DNA from: Roseiarcus sp963774195 | GTDB lineage: Bacteria; Pseudomonadota; Alphaproteobacteria; Rhizobiales; Beijerinckiaceae | Direction: 5' to 3' | Assembly (NCBI GenBank): GCA_963774195.1 | Contig: CAVZDY010000006.1 | Location: forward strand, 1-64,000 | Length of the DNA: 64,000 nt | In this document: in pieces, positions 17,529 to 26,982 of the stretch | Position numbering within the stretch: the stretch's first letter is position 1 | Layout: each line of letters begins with the position of its first letter | The notes under the pieces: generated by a model | Databases searched by the model: none | Told to the model about the DNA's origin: nothing | What the model saw: the letters and a program-made list of their open reading frames with translations, nothing else | Position numbers and translations under genes: made by a program

Positions 17529-18653
17529 GTACCCACTATCGCTGAATGGCGAGTGGTGATTCAGGAGGGGGGATGAGAACCATCCCCGATGCGACGTCGA
17601 TTAGCCTGAGCGCGGAGGAGCGTGAGGCGCTGGAGGCGCTGTCGGGCTCGCGCAAGAGCGAGGCGCGGATGCGCGAACGGGCGCGGATCGTGCTGCTGGC
17701 GGCGGCCGGCGCAAGCTCGCGCGCGATTGCGCGGGCAGTTCGCTGCACGCCCGGCACGGCGTCGAAATGGCGAGTTCGCTTCGCGCGGGATCGGCTGGCG
17801 GGACTGAGCGAGACCGGCCGCCGCGGCGCGGAGCGCAAATACGGCCCCGAGCACGACAGTCGCACCCTGGCGCTGCTCGACCAACCGCCGCCCGCCGGAT
17901 ACGCGAATTGGACGGCGCCGCTGATGGCGCGGGCGCTGGTCGACATCCATGAGCAGTATGTCTGGCGCTTTCTGCGCGCCCAGAAGATTGATCTGTCCGG
18001 CCGCAAGTCCTGGTGCGAGAGCGACGATCCCGACTTCGTGCCGAAGGCGGCGCAGATCGTCGGCCTTTATATGAGCCCGCCCGACAACGCCGTCGTCCTA
18101 TCGGTCGACGAGAAGCCCTCGATTCAAGCGCTCGAACGCGCGCAGGGCTATCTCAAATTGCCCAACGGCCGGGCGATGACCGGCCACTCCCATGACTACA
18201 AGCGGCACGGGACGACCACCCTGTTCGCCGCCCTCGACGTCGGCACTGGCGAGGTCACCGGCAGGCACTACAAGCGCCGACGCCGCATCGAGTTTCTCGA
18301 CTTCATGAACCGAGTGGTGAAGCAGCACGAAGGCAAGGACATCCACGTGATCCTCGACAACCTCTCCACCCACAAACCCAGGCGCGACTTATCGCTGGCG
18401 CGACATCCGCGGGTGCATTTCCACTACACACCGACCCACACCTCCTGGCTGAACCAAATCGAGATCTGGTTCTCCATTCTGACGCGCAACTCGCTCAGCG
18501 GCGCCTCCTTCCGCAGCGCCGCCGAGTTGGTCGACCATATCGACAGCTTCATCGCCAGTTACAATGCCGACGCCAGGCCGTTCGTCTCGACCAACAGCGC
18601 GGTCCATCAGAAGCGACTCAAACCGTGTTTCGCGGTTTAGCGAGTCTGGGTAC
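17529..18653 (+). mobile_element. Complete IS630-family insertion sequence
   Basis: An element of 1125 bp bounded by terminal inverted repeats. The left end is GTACCCACTATCGC (17529-17542) and the right end, read inward, is GTACCCAGACTCGC, with 11 of 14 identical. TA dinucleotides flank both ends (17527-17528 and 18654-18655), as expected for the TA target duplication of IS630/Tc1-mariner elements. The single transposase gene fills it. The right end stops only a few bases beyond the tcuB stop codon. Confidence 0.85.
17574..18640 (+). CDS. IS630-family transposase
   Basis: A DDE transposase of 355 residues from the ATG at 17574. The N-terminus holds a helix-turn-helix (SSRAIARAVRCTPGTASKWR, about residues 45-65). 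The catalytic residues are visible: the first Asp in VVLSVDEKP near 180, the second in VILDNLSTHKP near 265, and the Glu in HTSWLNQIEIWF near 305. These are the IS630 signatures. An in-frame ATG at 17546 would add nine residues. The frame is intact, so the element may still be active. Confidence 0.92.
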
Positions 18654-18658
18654 TAGGC

Positions 18659-19858
18659 CTATTCTGCGCCCAAGCCCAACCGGTTCGGCAACCGTTTCTC
18701 GGTCGCATATTTCATGAGCGCTGCGGTGCGGTACACGCCGTGGGCGAACTTACCGTACGGCAGAGTCAGGAACAGCGCCATCACCGCGGCTAGGTGCACG
18801 GCGAGCGAGAGCGCCATGAAGCGCGTATCGCGCAGGATGAGCAAAGCGAATCCGGTGACGCTCACAAGGGTCAGCAAGGCGATGAAGCCGCGATCCAGAG
18901 CGTGCTGAGCAGCGTCGCTCCGTTGCGAATCGCGCCGTAGGTTCAGCCACAACAATCCCAAGGGTCCGACGATTAACCCAACGCCGCCGCAGACGCCGAG
19001 CAGAACCGGAATGCTGGTCAACGCGTAAGGCGCCTCGAGCGCAAACAGGTAGTGATAGAGCGTCGCGACGCAGGTCGCGGCGAAGCACAGCAGGAAGCCA
19101 TAGGCTGTAAGGTGGTGGAACCGACGCCGCAGCAGCGTGAAGCGATCGTCCTCTTCGTTGCACCCCTGCCCGTGTCCGCCGCCAAGATAGGTCAGCCGCC
19201 CCGCATCGGACGCCGCCTCGGCGATCGCAGCGCCGCGGACATCGGCGAGCATCTGCCTGTCGCTCGGCGCGATGTCGTTCGCGGGCGAAACCTTGCTCCA
19301 GAAGCGGCGCACGCCGACGCCGAGCGCGACGACGGCGAACAGGAACACGACGCCGAAAAGGCTCGCCAAGAGGTTATGCGGGAATATGGCGTAGAAATTT
19401 CCCACCAGCGGCTCGTTGATCAGGCTCCCGCTCATCGCGGCGGCCAGGATGAGGAAGAGTGCGAGAGCGCCTGTCAGCGATAGCGCGACTGTCAGCCCGG
19501 CGCGGCGATACAAGGCGCCCAGCGCGGACGGCCACGCGTAGTCCTGATAGGTTTGCAGCCGCACCTTGGCCATCGCGACCGGCACATTGATCCCGAATTC
19601 GTGCGGCGGCGCATATTGGCAGGCGGGAAGGCAGGCGCCGCAGTTGTGGCAGAGATTGGCGAGGTAGTGAATGTCGGCCTTTCCGAATTCAAGCCGGCGC
19701 GTCATCGCGGGAAAGACGGCGCAAAAGCCCTCGCAATAGCGGCACGCATTGCAAATCTGCATGACGCGGGTGACCTCGGCCTCGTCGGCGCGCAGCCAGG
19801 ACACGAGGCGGGACGCTTCGGCCGGCTCCGTCACGGCCGGTTCAGTTCGCGACGGCAT
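18659..19858 (-). CDS. tcuB: Tricarballylate-utilisation-type iron-sulfur membrane protein TcuB
   Basis: A 399-residue protein of the CitB/TcuB family. Two 4Fe-4S motifs are in the N-terminal third: CNACRYCEGFC (near residue 37) and CHNCGACLPAC (near 74). At least six hydrophobic segments follow (GLTVALSLTGALALFLILAA, NLLASLFGVVFLFAVV and others). In Salmonella, TcuB reoxidises the FAD of tricarballylate dehydrogenase TcuA and passes electrons to the membrane. The start overlaps the end of the upstream tcuA-like gene by 17 bases. It is the last gene of the 13-gene operon; an IS630 copy ends a few bases beyond its stop. Confidence 0.85.
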   Translation of the reverse strand: MPSRTEPAVTEPAEASRLVSWLRADEAEVTRVMQICNACRYCEGFCAVFPAMTRRLEFGKADIHYLANLCHNCGACLPACQYAPPHEFGINVPVAMAKVRLQTYQDYAWPSALGALYRRAGLTVALSLTGALALFLILAAAMSGSLINEPLVGNFYAIFPHNLLASLFGVVFLFAVVALGVGVRRFWSKVSPANDIAPSDRQMLADVRGAAIAEAASDAGRLTYLGGGHGQGCNEEDDRFTLLRRRFHHLTAYGFLLCFAATCVATLYHYLFALEAPYALTSIPVLLGVCGGVGLIVGPLGLLWLNLRRDSQRSDAAQHALDRGFIALLTLVSVTGFALLILRDTRFMALSLAVHLAAVMALFLTLPYGKFAHGVYRTAALMKYATEKRLPNRLGLGAE

Positions 19859-21290
19859 AGGCCAACTCCTGCGTGAAGCTCGAATGAGAGAAGCCGGCGG
19901 ATCGCGCGGCGTTGACGCCGGCGATGCGGCCGAACGCGGTGCCGATGCTCATGCCGACGCCCGCGGTGTAGCCCTTGCCGAGAACATTTCCCGCCATCAT
20001 TTCGCCGGCGGCGAACAGGTTGGCGCTCGGCGTCCCGGCGAACCGCACCGCGGTCGTCTCGTCCGTCTTCATCCCGAGATAGGTGAAGGTGATGCCTGGC
20101 TTGAGCGGATAGGCGTAGAAAGGCGGCCTATCGATCGGGCGCGCCCAATGCGTCTTGGCGGGCGCGAGGCCTTCCGTACGACAATCGTCGAGCGCCGTGT
20201 GGTCGAATGATCCCGGCCGGCACGCGGCGTTGTAGGCGGCCACTGTCCCGGCGAGGGCGCCGACGTCGAGACCGACCCGGCGCGCGAGATCCTCGATCGT
20301 ATTGGCCTTCACGCCTTCGAAGACGGGCGGCATGAAACGGCCGACGGCCTTCTGGTCGATGATGGAAAAAGCCGCCTGTCCCGGCTGGTGCGCGACAAGG
20401 CGACCCCATATCGCGTAGCGTTTCGGCCAGAAATCCTCGCCCTCGTCATAGAAGCGGCGCGCGTCGCGATTGACGACAATGCCGAGCGACACGCAGTCGA
20501 TGCGCGTGCAGATGCCGCCGTCGTAGAGCGGCGCGCGCGCATCGATGGCGACGCAATGCGCCTGCGTCGGATCGCCGACGCCATCAGCGCCCGCGTCGAG
20601 CATGAATTTCAGCAGCACGCCTTGATTGAAGCGCGTCCCGCGGATCAAAAAATTCTCCGCCGGCCATTCGCCGCGCTCGTTCTGGCCCCAGACCTCGCGC
20701 TGCCAGGCGAGATTGGATTCGAAGCCGCCGCAGGCGAGGACGCAGCTCGCGGCCTCGATGCGTTCGCCCGCTTCCGTAATTGCGGCCCGAAAGCGGCCCC
20801 CGTCGAGCTCCAAGCTTCTGACCGGCGTCTCGTAGCGGACCTCGACGCCGAAGTTCTGCGCGCTGCGATAGTAGGCGTTGAGCAGCGCCTTGCCGCCTCC
20901 CATGAAGAATGCGTTGGTCCGCGCGACATGCAGCGCGCCCGACAACGGCGGCTGGAAATGGACGCCGTGGCGGCGCATCCAGGGGCGGCAGCGCGCCGAG
21001 TGGCGTATGGCGAGGCGCGCCAGCTTTTCGTTGGTGAGGCCTCCCGTGACCTTCAGGAGGTCTTGCCAGTACTCCTCTTCGGAATAAGCCTCGGTCAGAA
21101 CGTCCTGGGGAGCGTCGTGCATGCAGCGCAGATTGCGCACGTGCATCGAATTGCCGCCGCGCCAGGCGCGCGGCGCAGCCTCGAGCATCAGCACGGATGC
21201 GCCGGCTTCGCGCGCCATCAAGGCGGCGCACAGCGCGGCATTGCCGCCGCCAATGACGAGAACGTCAGGAATCGCTGACGATTTGCGCAT
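19842..21290 (-). CDS. tcuA: TcuA-like FAD-dependent dehydrogenase
   Basis: A 482-residue flavoprotein of the FAD_binding_2 (succinate dehydrogenase/fumarate reductase-like) family. VLVIGGGNAALCAALMAREAG at residues 10-30 is the dinucleotide fold, RGGNSMHVRNLR near 45-56 corresponds to the FAD-contacting TGGxS-like loop, and LFAAGEMMAGNVLGKGYTAG near 435 is the closing FAD motif. Similarity and the adjacent tcuB fit tricarballylate dehydrogenase, which makes cis-aconitate. In this operon the true substrate may be another polycarboxylate or carbohydrate acid. The start lies 9 bp after the stop of the preceding flavoprotein gene. Confidence 0.83.
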   Translation of the reverse strand: MRKSSAIPDVLVIGGGNAALCAALMAREAGASVLMLEAAPRAWRGGNSMHVRNLRCMHDAPQDVLTEAYSEEEYWQDLLKVTGGLTNEKLARLAIRHSARCRPWMRRHGVHFQPPLSGALHVARTNAFFMGGGKALLNAYYRSAQNFGVEVRYETPVRSLELDGGRFRAAITEAGERIEAASCVLACGGFESNLAWQREVWGQNERGEWPAENFLIRGTRFNQGVLLKFMLDAGADGVGDPTQAHCVAIDARAPLYDGGICTRIDCVSLGIVVNRDARRFYDEGEDFWPKRYAIWGRLVAHQPGQAAFSIIDQKAVGRFMPPVFEGVKANTIEDLARRVGLDVGALAGTVAAYNAACRPGSFDHTALDDCRTEGLAPAKTHWARPIDRPPFYAYPLKPGITFTYLGMKTDETTAVRFAGTPSANLFAAGEMMAGNVLGKGYTAGVGMSIGTAFGRIAGVNAARSAGFSHSSFTQELAYAVAN

Positions 21291-21299
21291 GCGCCACCT

Positions 21300-23055
21300 T
21301 TATTTCGAAGCCGAGGCGGCGGCGCCGGCGCGCGGCTTTGCCTGCGCCCCCGCCACCTTCGCCGCGCTCTTCCCCGCCAGCCACCCGAAAGTGAGCGCCG
21401 GCCCCAATGTGATGCCCGGCCCCGGATAGGCGCCGTCCATGACCGACGCCATGTCGTTGCCGCAGGCGAAGAGACCCGGAATGGGGGCGCCGCCCGGGCC
21501 TATCACGCGCCCCTCAGCGTCCGTGACGATGCCTGCGGACATCCCGAGGTCCGCCGGATAGACCGCAACCGCGTAGAACGGCGCTTCTTCGAGCGGGGCG
21601 ACGCAGGGATTGGGGCGCTGATCCGCGTCGCCCAAAGCCCTTTGATAGATGTCGCCGCCGCGCCCAAAGTCTGGATCTTCGCCGCGCTTGGCGTGCTGAT
21701 TGAAGCGCTGCACCGTCTCCGCGAGCGCCTCCGCCGGGACGCCGGTCAGCCTCGCGAGACCGGCCAGATCGTCGGCCCGCTTCAGATAGCCGGCCGACAC
21801 TTCCGCTTTGACCGACAGCGTGAACGGCTTGATCTTGCCGAGCCCGTATTTCCAGAGAAAGCGACGGTCGCACAGGAGCCAAGCTGGGATGGCGCCCTGC
21901 CCGCTCGCCAACTGGGCGCGCACGAACTCATGATAGGACACCGCCTCGTTGACGAAACGCCGCCCGTTAGAGTCCACGGCAATCAGGCCCGGCTTGGCCC
22001 GGTCTGCGACCGTGTGGGGATAGAGGCCGCGGCGTCCGTCGCGCCGGGTAAAGACCGAGACAGGAACCCAGAACGCGCCGTCCGTCGTCGGCGCCGAGAG
22101 CCGGGCGCCGAGCGCCTTGGCCAGTCTGGCGCCGGAGGGCGCGGCGCCGCGGTCGACGGTCGCGGAAAGCGCGCCCGCGCTCGGCGGGACGTAGCGCCGA
22201 CGCAACTCGGCGTCATGCGAAATGCCGCCCGTCGCCAGGACGACGCCCCGGCGCGCATCGAGCCGCTCCCGCCGGCCTGCGGCGTCGATGGTTTCCAGGA
22301 TTGACGCACGGCCCGTCGCATCGATCTCGAGACGGGCGACCGATACGCCGGTTCGCAAGGTGACGCCGAGATCGAGCGCCGAGCGCAGGAGGCGCGCCGC
22401 GAGCGCGTTGCCGAGATAGAGGGTGGTTCCGCGCCGCTCCCGCAGTCGCTGTAGTCCGTAGCGCAGCAGGAGCTTGGCCACGTGCCAGGTCGAGCGCCAG
22501 GACCGGCCGATGCGACGCAGATGCGGGATGTCCTGGCGGCTGATCATCATGCCGCCGAACAGCATGAATTCGGGGAGCGGATCGCGCAGCAGGGCGAAGG
22601 CGGCGCCGAGCGCGCGCCCGTCGAAGGGCACGGGTTCGAGGACACGACCGCCCGCAGTCGCGCCCGGAAGATTTGGATAATAGTCGGGATAGGTCATGAC
22701 CGGTTGCAAGCGCAACGCGGTCCGCGCCTCGAGATCGCGCACCGCCTCGTCGCCACGAGTTCATAAACGTCTCGAGCCGCTGCCGATCTTCTCCCGGCAC
22801 AGTCTGAGCGAGATAGGCGCGCGCCGCCTCGAGGCTGTCCGGGCGGTTCGCGGCGGCAGTCTTGTGATTGGCGGGAATCCAGACCATGCCGCCGGAGATC
22901 GCCGTCGTGCCGCCGACGACGTCGGCGCGCTCCAGCAGCAATACCGAACAGCCTTCCGCAGCCGCGATGCTGGCCGCCGTCAGGCCGGCCGCGCCGGCGC
23001 CGACGACGATGACGTCCCAGCTCGCAGCGACGGAGGTTGGATTCCCGCCGCTCAT
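21300..23055 (-). pseudogene. KstD-like FAD-dependent dehydrogenase, one frameshift
   Basis: A flavoprotein of about 584 residues in the 3-ketosteroid-delta-1-dehydrogenase/fumarate reductase family. The FAD fold is VIVVGAGAAGLTAASIAAAE near residue 14, followed by VVGGTTAISGGMVWIP near 46. After FMNSWR, near 22756, the frame must move by one base to continue DEAVRDLEARTALRL. The remainder carries GVVLATGGISHD and the final LFACGNDMASVMDGAYPGPG FAD motif. It overlaps the SDR upstream (ATGA at 23052-23055). It probably introduces a double bond into the pathway intermediate. It is the only lesion I see in this operon, so a sequencing error is possible. Confidence 0.8.
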
Positions 23056-23762
23056 ACCATGCCGCCGTTCGGCTGCACGATTTGCCCGTGCGTCCAGGAA
23101 GCCTGCTCGGACGCGAGGAAGCGGATGACTTCGGCGATCTCCTCCGGCCGCCCAATGCGGTTGAACGGGCTGAAGGCGGCCATGCGCTGCTTGACCTCTT
23201 CGGTCTTGCCGGCGTTGAACAGATCGGTGTCGACAGGTCCGGGAGCCACGGCGTTGACGCGGACGCGGCGGCCCGCCAATTCCTTCGCCATCGAGCGAAC
23301 CAGGCTTTCGACCGCGGCCTTGCTAGCGGTATAGGCGCCTGCGCCCGGCACGGCGTGCCGGACCAGCGACGTCGTCACCGCGACGATGGCGCCGCCGTCG
23401 CGAACGCGCCGGGCCGCCTCGGCGAGGACGTTGAAGGCGCCGACGACATTGACCTCCATCAGGAGACGGAAGTCCTCCGGCTTGAAGCTGGCGATCGGCG
23501 CGCCGGGCACATTGATGCCGGCATTCGCAATCACCGCCTGCGGCGCCGCGCCGAAATCAGCCTCGGCCTGCTCGAAGACCCGCGCGACCGAGATCGCGTC
23601 GCGAACGTCGGCCTGGTAGCTGCGGGATTCACCGGTCGCGCGCGGCTGGTTCGCATAGGTGAAGCCGACCCGCCAGCCCGCAGCGGCGAATGCGTCGACA
23701 CAGGCGGCGCCGATTCCGCGCGACCCTCCAAAGACAATCACGACGGGCGACGAACTGGTCAT
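23052..23762 (-). CDS. SDR family oxidoreductase
   Basis: A 236-residue short-chain dehydrogenase: GGSRGIGAA near residue 12, ANAGINVPG near 80, the catalytic Ser of VTTSLVRHA, and YTASKAAVE near 144 supplying Tyr and Lys. The C-terminal IVQPNGGMV replaces the usual VDGG. It is most like FabG/YgfF-type sugar or polyol dehydrogenases. It lies 64 bp after the preceding epimerase gene and overlaps the next flavoprotein gene, so it belongs to the same operon. No lesion is seen. Confidence 0.87.
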   Translation of the reverse strand: MTSSSPVVIVFGGSRGIGAACVDAFAAAGWRVGFTYANQPRATGESRSYQADVRDAISVARVFEQAEADFGAAPQAVIANAGINVPGAPIASFKPEDFRLLMEVNVVGAFNVLAEAARRVRDGGAIVAVTTSLVRHAVPGAGAYTASKAAVESLVRSMAKELAGRRVRVNAVAPGPVDTDLFNAGKTEEVKQRMAAFSPFNRIGRPEEIAEVIRFLASEQASWTHGQIVQPNGGMV

Positions 23763-23826
23763 AACAATATCCTCGATCTCTGTATGGGGCTGGGTTGTGC
23801 ATTTCGCAGAGGGGAAGTTGGCAGGA

Positions 23827-24783
23827 CTAGGCCGGCCTCCCCTCTCGCGTCGCCGCGATCGTCGCCTCGATGCCCCGCTGCAGGTCGAAACGCGGCTGAT
23901 AGCCGAGCTCGCTCTCGGCCCGCCGGATATCGAGCGCGCCTTTGGCCGCGCTCAGAACAACGCCGCCATGGCGATACGGCCCGTTGTCCCCAACGGTGAT
24001 CCGGGCGCCAGGAATGGCGCGGTTGACCGCCTCGGCTGTATCCCGCAGCGTCGGCGCAACGCCGGTCGCGATGTTGTAGGCGTCGAACCGATGGTGCGGC
24101 TTATCGAGCGCGAGCAGCACGCCCACGACGGTGTCGTCGATGTACACTTGGTCGACCGCGAAATTGCCGCCGTCCGGCTGGTGATGGGGTTCGCCGCGCA
24201 GGGCCGCCTCGACGAAAGTGCGCGGCATCCGAAGCCTCGGCAGATGCGGGCCATAGACCCAGCATGTCCGCACGTTGATGCATTCCAGCCCGAAATCGCG
24301 CGAGTAGACCCGCCCATAGTGCTCGGCCGCAAGTTTGGTGAGGCCATAGACGCTGAGGGGACGCTGCGGATGGTCCTCGTCGATCACCGGTGTCTGGAAG
24401 TCGCCGTAGGTCTCTTCGGTGCTGACGTGGACGACCCGTTTCACCTCGCTCAGACGCATCGCCTCGAACAGGTTCACCGACCCTTCGACATTGACGCGCA
24501 GGGCCGCAAGCGGGCTGCCCGCCGCCGGTGCCACTCCCACGATCGCCGCCGCGTGGATGACCGCATCGGGGCGGTGTTTCTCGAACAGCCGCACGACCTG
24601 ATGCCATTCGCCGAGATCGCTCGCTGCGACTGCGAGCCGCGGTTCGCTCGCGCTCAGGCGCGCCATCGCGGGCGTAATCGTGAGGTCGGTCGCCACGACG
24701 GCGTCGCCGCGATCGAGCAGCGCGGTCACGATGGCGCCGCCGAGCCAGCCGCCGGCGCCCGTGACAAGAATCGTCTTTGTCAT
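23827..24783 (-). CDS. NAD-dependent epimerase/dehydratase
   Basis: A 318-residue extended SDR from the ATG at 24783, which overlaps the preceding cupin stop (ATGA). The NAD fold is ILVTGAGGWLGGAI at residues 5-18, HAAAIVG near 75 is the second NAD contact, and VSTEETYG with YGLTK near 146 provides the catalytic Thr/Ser, Tyr and Lys. The RHGG segment near 275 and the PRFDLQRGI tail are typical of UDP-sugar epimerase-like proteins. In a catabolic operon such enzymes often act as sugar-acid dehydrogenases or epimerases, for example on uronates or sugar lactones. The substrate is not known. Confidence 0.86.
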   Translation of the reverse strand: MTKTILVTGAGGWLGGAIVTALLDRGDAVVATDLTITPAMARLSASEPRLAVAASDLGEWHQVVRLFEKHRPDAVIHAAAIVGVAPAAGSPLAALRVNVEGSVNLFEAMRLSEVKRVVHVSTEETYGDFQTPVIDEDHPQRPLSVYGLTKLAAEHYGRVYSRDFGLECINVRTCWVYGPHLPRLRMPRTFVEAALRGEPHHQPDGGNFAVDQVYIDDTVVGVLLALDKPHHRFDAYNIATGVAPTLRDTAEAVNRAIPGARITVGDNGPYRHGGVVLSAAKGALDIRRAESELGYQPRFDLQRGIEATIAATREGRPA

Positions 24784-25220
24784 GCGCGCGCCCCGGCGCG
24801 CGGCTTCGGCTCCTCGTCCGTCGGCGGGCTGGTGATGACGAGGAACACGAGCGGCTCGGTTCCCGTGCAATGGAACTCGTGGACCACGCCGGGCGGAATG
24901 TAGGTCACGTCGTTGCCGCGGACGAGACGGCGCTCGCCGTCGAGGATCAGCAGTCCCTCGCCCGAAAGCACGTGGTAGATCTGCTCCTGCACCGCATGAA
25001 CATGGCTCTCGACATGCGCGCCCGGCTCATAGGACGAGATGCGATGGTCGAAGAAGCGGCTGCCGACTGTCCCCGGCGACACGATCGCCTTGGAGAGGGC
25101 GCGGTTGAAGTGTCCGGGATATTGCATCCAGGTCAGCTCGCCGAGATTGCGTGTGACGGCTTGCTTCTTATCGGCTGCGTCGACGTAAGCGTCGGGTCCG
25201 GGAGCCACGATGGTCATCAA
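24780..25220 (-). CDS. Cupin-domain protein
   Basis: A 146-residue single-domain cupin. Motif 1 is PGAHVESHVHAVQEQIYHVLSG (written here as PGAHVESHVHAV then QEQIYHVLSG, residues about 67-88), with two His and one Glu metal ligands. Motif 2 is YIPPGVVHEFHCTG near 108-121, with the fourth His. A complete His-His-Glu-His set predicts a metal-binding cupin, perhaps an isomerase for a sugar acid or a substrate-binding accessory. Both ends overlap neighbours by four bases, so it is translated as part of the operon. Confidence 0.85.
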   Translation of the reverse strand: MMTIVAPGPDAYVDAADKKQAVTRNLGELTWMQYPGHFNRALSKAIVSPGTVGSRFFDHRISSYEPGAHVESHVHAVQEQIYHVLSGEGLLILDGERRLVRGNDVTYIPPGVVHEFHCTGTEPLVFLVITSPPTDEEPKPRAGARA

Positions 25221-26146
25221 TATTCTCCTGCAGGAAATCCTGGCAAGCCAGCGAGCAAATGGCGCTGGTCGTAGGCCGCGACGAAGCCCAGGCGCTCCGC
25301 CGCGTGCGTGAGGTCGTAGAGCGGCGCGAACGGGCGCCGCGCATAGACCGCCGGCGCGCGGATCTCGACTGCGCGGCCATGCAGACGGCGCAGCCGGTCG
25401 AGCGTCGGTTCGGGCGACAAGGTCACTTGCGCCGAGAGGTAGAACTGTTCGAAGCCGCCCGGCGCCAACTGCGTTTCCATCGCCAAACGGAAGGCGCGCG
25501 CAAGGTCCCGCGGATCGATGTGGTGATGCAGAGGACCTCCGCCGGCCGAAGACGGGCCACCCGCTTTCACGCCACGGTAGTTGTCCGGATCCTTGGCGCG
25601 AGCGACGATCTCGCCGGCCATCTCAGGATAGGCGACGAAGACGGTTCGCAGCGCGATGACGGACATGCCGCGTAGCGCGTAGGCGCGCGCCAAGTCCTCA
25701 CCCAGCACTTTGCTCACGGCGTAGGGGTCCGTTGCCAGCAGCGGATGATCGAGGTCGAGCGGCGCATAGCGCGGCGCGAGCATGCGCCCTTCCCGCACGG
25801 TGTAGCCGGCGACTGAATCGCTGGAGCAGAAGACAGTCCGCTTCACGCCCGCCGCTTCCGCCGCCTCGAAGACGGTGTATGTCCCGAGCACGTTGATGCG
25901 GGTGATGGTCTGGCCGTCGCCAGCCCAAATGTTGGCGGCCGCCGCAAGGTGCAGAACCGCCTCGACGCCTTTCATCGCGCGCGCCACGACCTCCGGCGAC
26001 GTCACGTCGCCGACATGCCAATCAATATCGGCCTCTCCAGCGCGGCGATCGAGGCCCCGGACAGCGTAGCCGGCGGACAGCAGCTCGTTCACGACGAAAC
26101 GTCCGAGCAGCCCCGCGGCTCCGGTGACGAGAACGATACCGCTCAT
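25217..26146 (-). CDS. NAD-dependent epimerase/dehydratase
   Basis: A 309-residue extended SDR, paralogous in type to the protein at 23827. The NAD motif is VLVTGAAGLLGRFVV near residue 5, HLAAAANIW near 67, the catalytic region SSDSVAGYT near 108, and YAVSK near 142 with Tyr and Lys. It resembles uronate dehydrogenase-type and UDP-glucose 4-epimerase-type enzymes. Having two different extended SDRs in one operon suggests successive oxidation or epimerisation of a polyhydroxy substrate. It overlaps both neighbours. Confidence 0.86.
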   Translation of the reverse strand: MSGIVLVTGAAGLLGRFVVNELLSAGYAVRGLDRRAGEADIDWHVGDVTSPEVVARAMKGVEAVLHLAAAANIWAGDGQTITRINVLGTYTVFEAAEAAGVKRTVFCSSDSVAGYTVREGRMLAPRYAPLDLDHPLLATDPYAVSKVLGEDLARAYALRGMSVIALRTVFVAYPEMAGEIVARAKDPDNYRGVKAGGPSSAGGGPLHHHIDPRDLARAFRLAMETQLAPGGFEQFYLSAQVTLSPEPTLDRLRRLHGRAVEIRAPAVYARRPFAPLYDLTHAAERLGFVAAYDQRHLLAGLPGFPAGEY

Positions 26147-26982
26147 CGGACCGACGCCCTCGGCTGGACGGCAAAGCCAAGCTGCTCCAAGGCTTCGTGA
26201 CTCTGAAGGATCGCGGCCTCCGGTTCGGCGTCGATGATTTCCAGGACGCAGGGACCGCGGTAGTCGATAGCGTTCAACGCGCTCTCGACCTCCGCGAAAC
26301 GCACGCTGCCGCGACCGATGCGATCGTGCCGCCAGACATCACGGCCGGTGTCCGAGAAATGGACGATCCGGAGAAGGTCGGAGAGGCGCGCAATCCCCTC
26401 GGGCGGCGCCTCGCCGATAAAGTGCGCGTTCGCCACGTCGTAGCAGACCCCGAGCATGGGCGACGAGAATCCGCGTACGAACGCATCAAGTGACGCCGCG
26501 TCCGGAAAGGCCGCGAAGGGGACGTTCTCGATCGCGAGGCCGACGCCGCGAGCCTCCGCGCGAGGCAGCAGCGCTGCGACGCCCTCGGCGACCCACTTCG
26601 CAGCATCTACACGATCCGGCGGCGACAGCGGGCTCAAACGCCCGGGAACGGTGACCACCCAACGCGCGCCCAGATCCGCGGCGAGATCGATGACGTCGGC
26701 GAACATTGCGACGGACGCCGCCCGCACGCGGGAGAAGGGACTGGCAAGGTTGTGGTCGAGGCTTGGCAGGTTAAGCGCATGCGGGCCAGCCCCAGCTTCC
26801 TCCAGCGCCGACCTGAGGTCCCGGCGGTCCGCCTGACTGAAGTCGTCGAGCGGCAAATGATTGGGATGGACCACCAACTCGAACTGGCGGTAGCCCAGGG
26901 ACGCCAAGCGCCGCACGCAAGACGCCGCCGGCGTCGACCAGATGTACCCGTAGGTGTTGATTCCGAGCGATCTCGTCATCAT
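26143..26982 (-). CDS. Sugar phosphate isomerase/epimerase-type TIM barrel protein
   Basis: A 279-residue AP-endonuclease-2-like TIM barrel (IolE/IolI/hydroxypyruvate isomerase family). Visible barrel landmarks are the HPNHLPLDDF start, NLPSLDHNLASPF near 72, AIENVPFAAFPD near 150 (metal Glu), GVCYDVANAHFIGE near 180 (Asp and His), and LRIVHFSDTGRDVWRH near 208. A final CVLEIIDAEPE carries the last Glu. The metal ligands expected for an isomerase are therefore present. The start ATGATG overlaps the stop of the fused transporter gene. A role in keto-aldo or inosose-type isomerisation is plausible. Confidence 0.85.
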   Translation of the reverse strand: MMTRSLGINTYGYIWSTPAASCVRRLASLGYRQFELVVHPNHLPLDDFSQADRRDLRSALEEAGAGPHALNLPSLDHNLASPFSRVRAASVAMFADVIDLAADLGARWVVTVPGRLSPLSPPDRVDAAKWVAEGVAALLPRAEARGVGLAIENVPFAAFPDAASLDAFVRGFSSPMLGVCYDVANAHFIGEAPPEGIARLSDLLRIVHFSDTGRDVWRHDRIGRGSVRFAEVESALNAIDYRGPCVLEIIDAEPEAAILQSHEALEQLGFAVQPRASVR

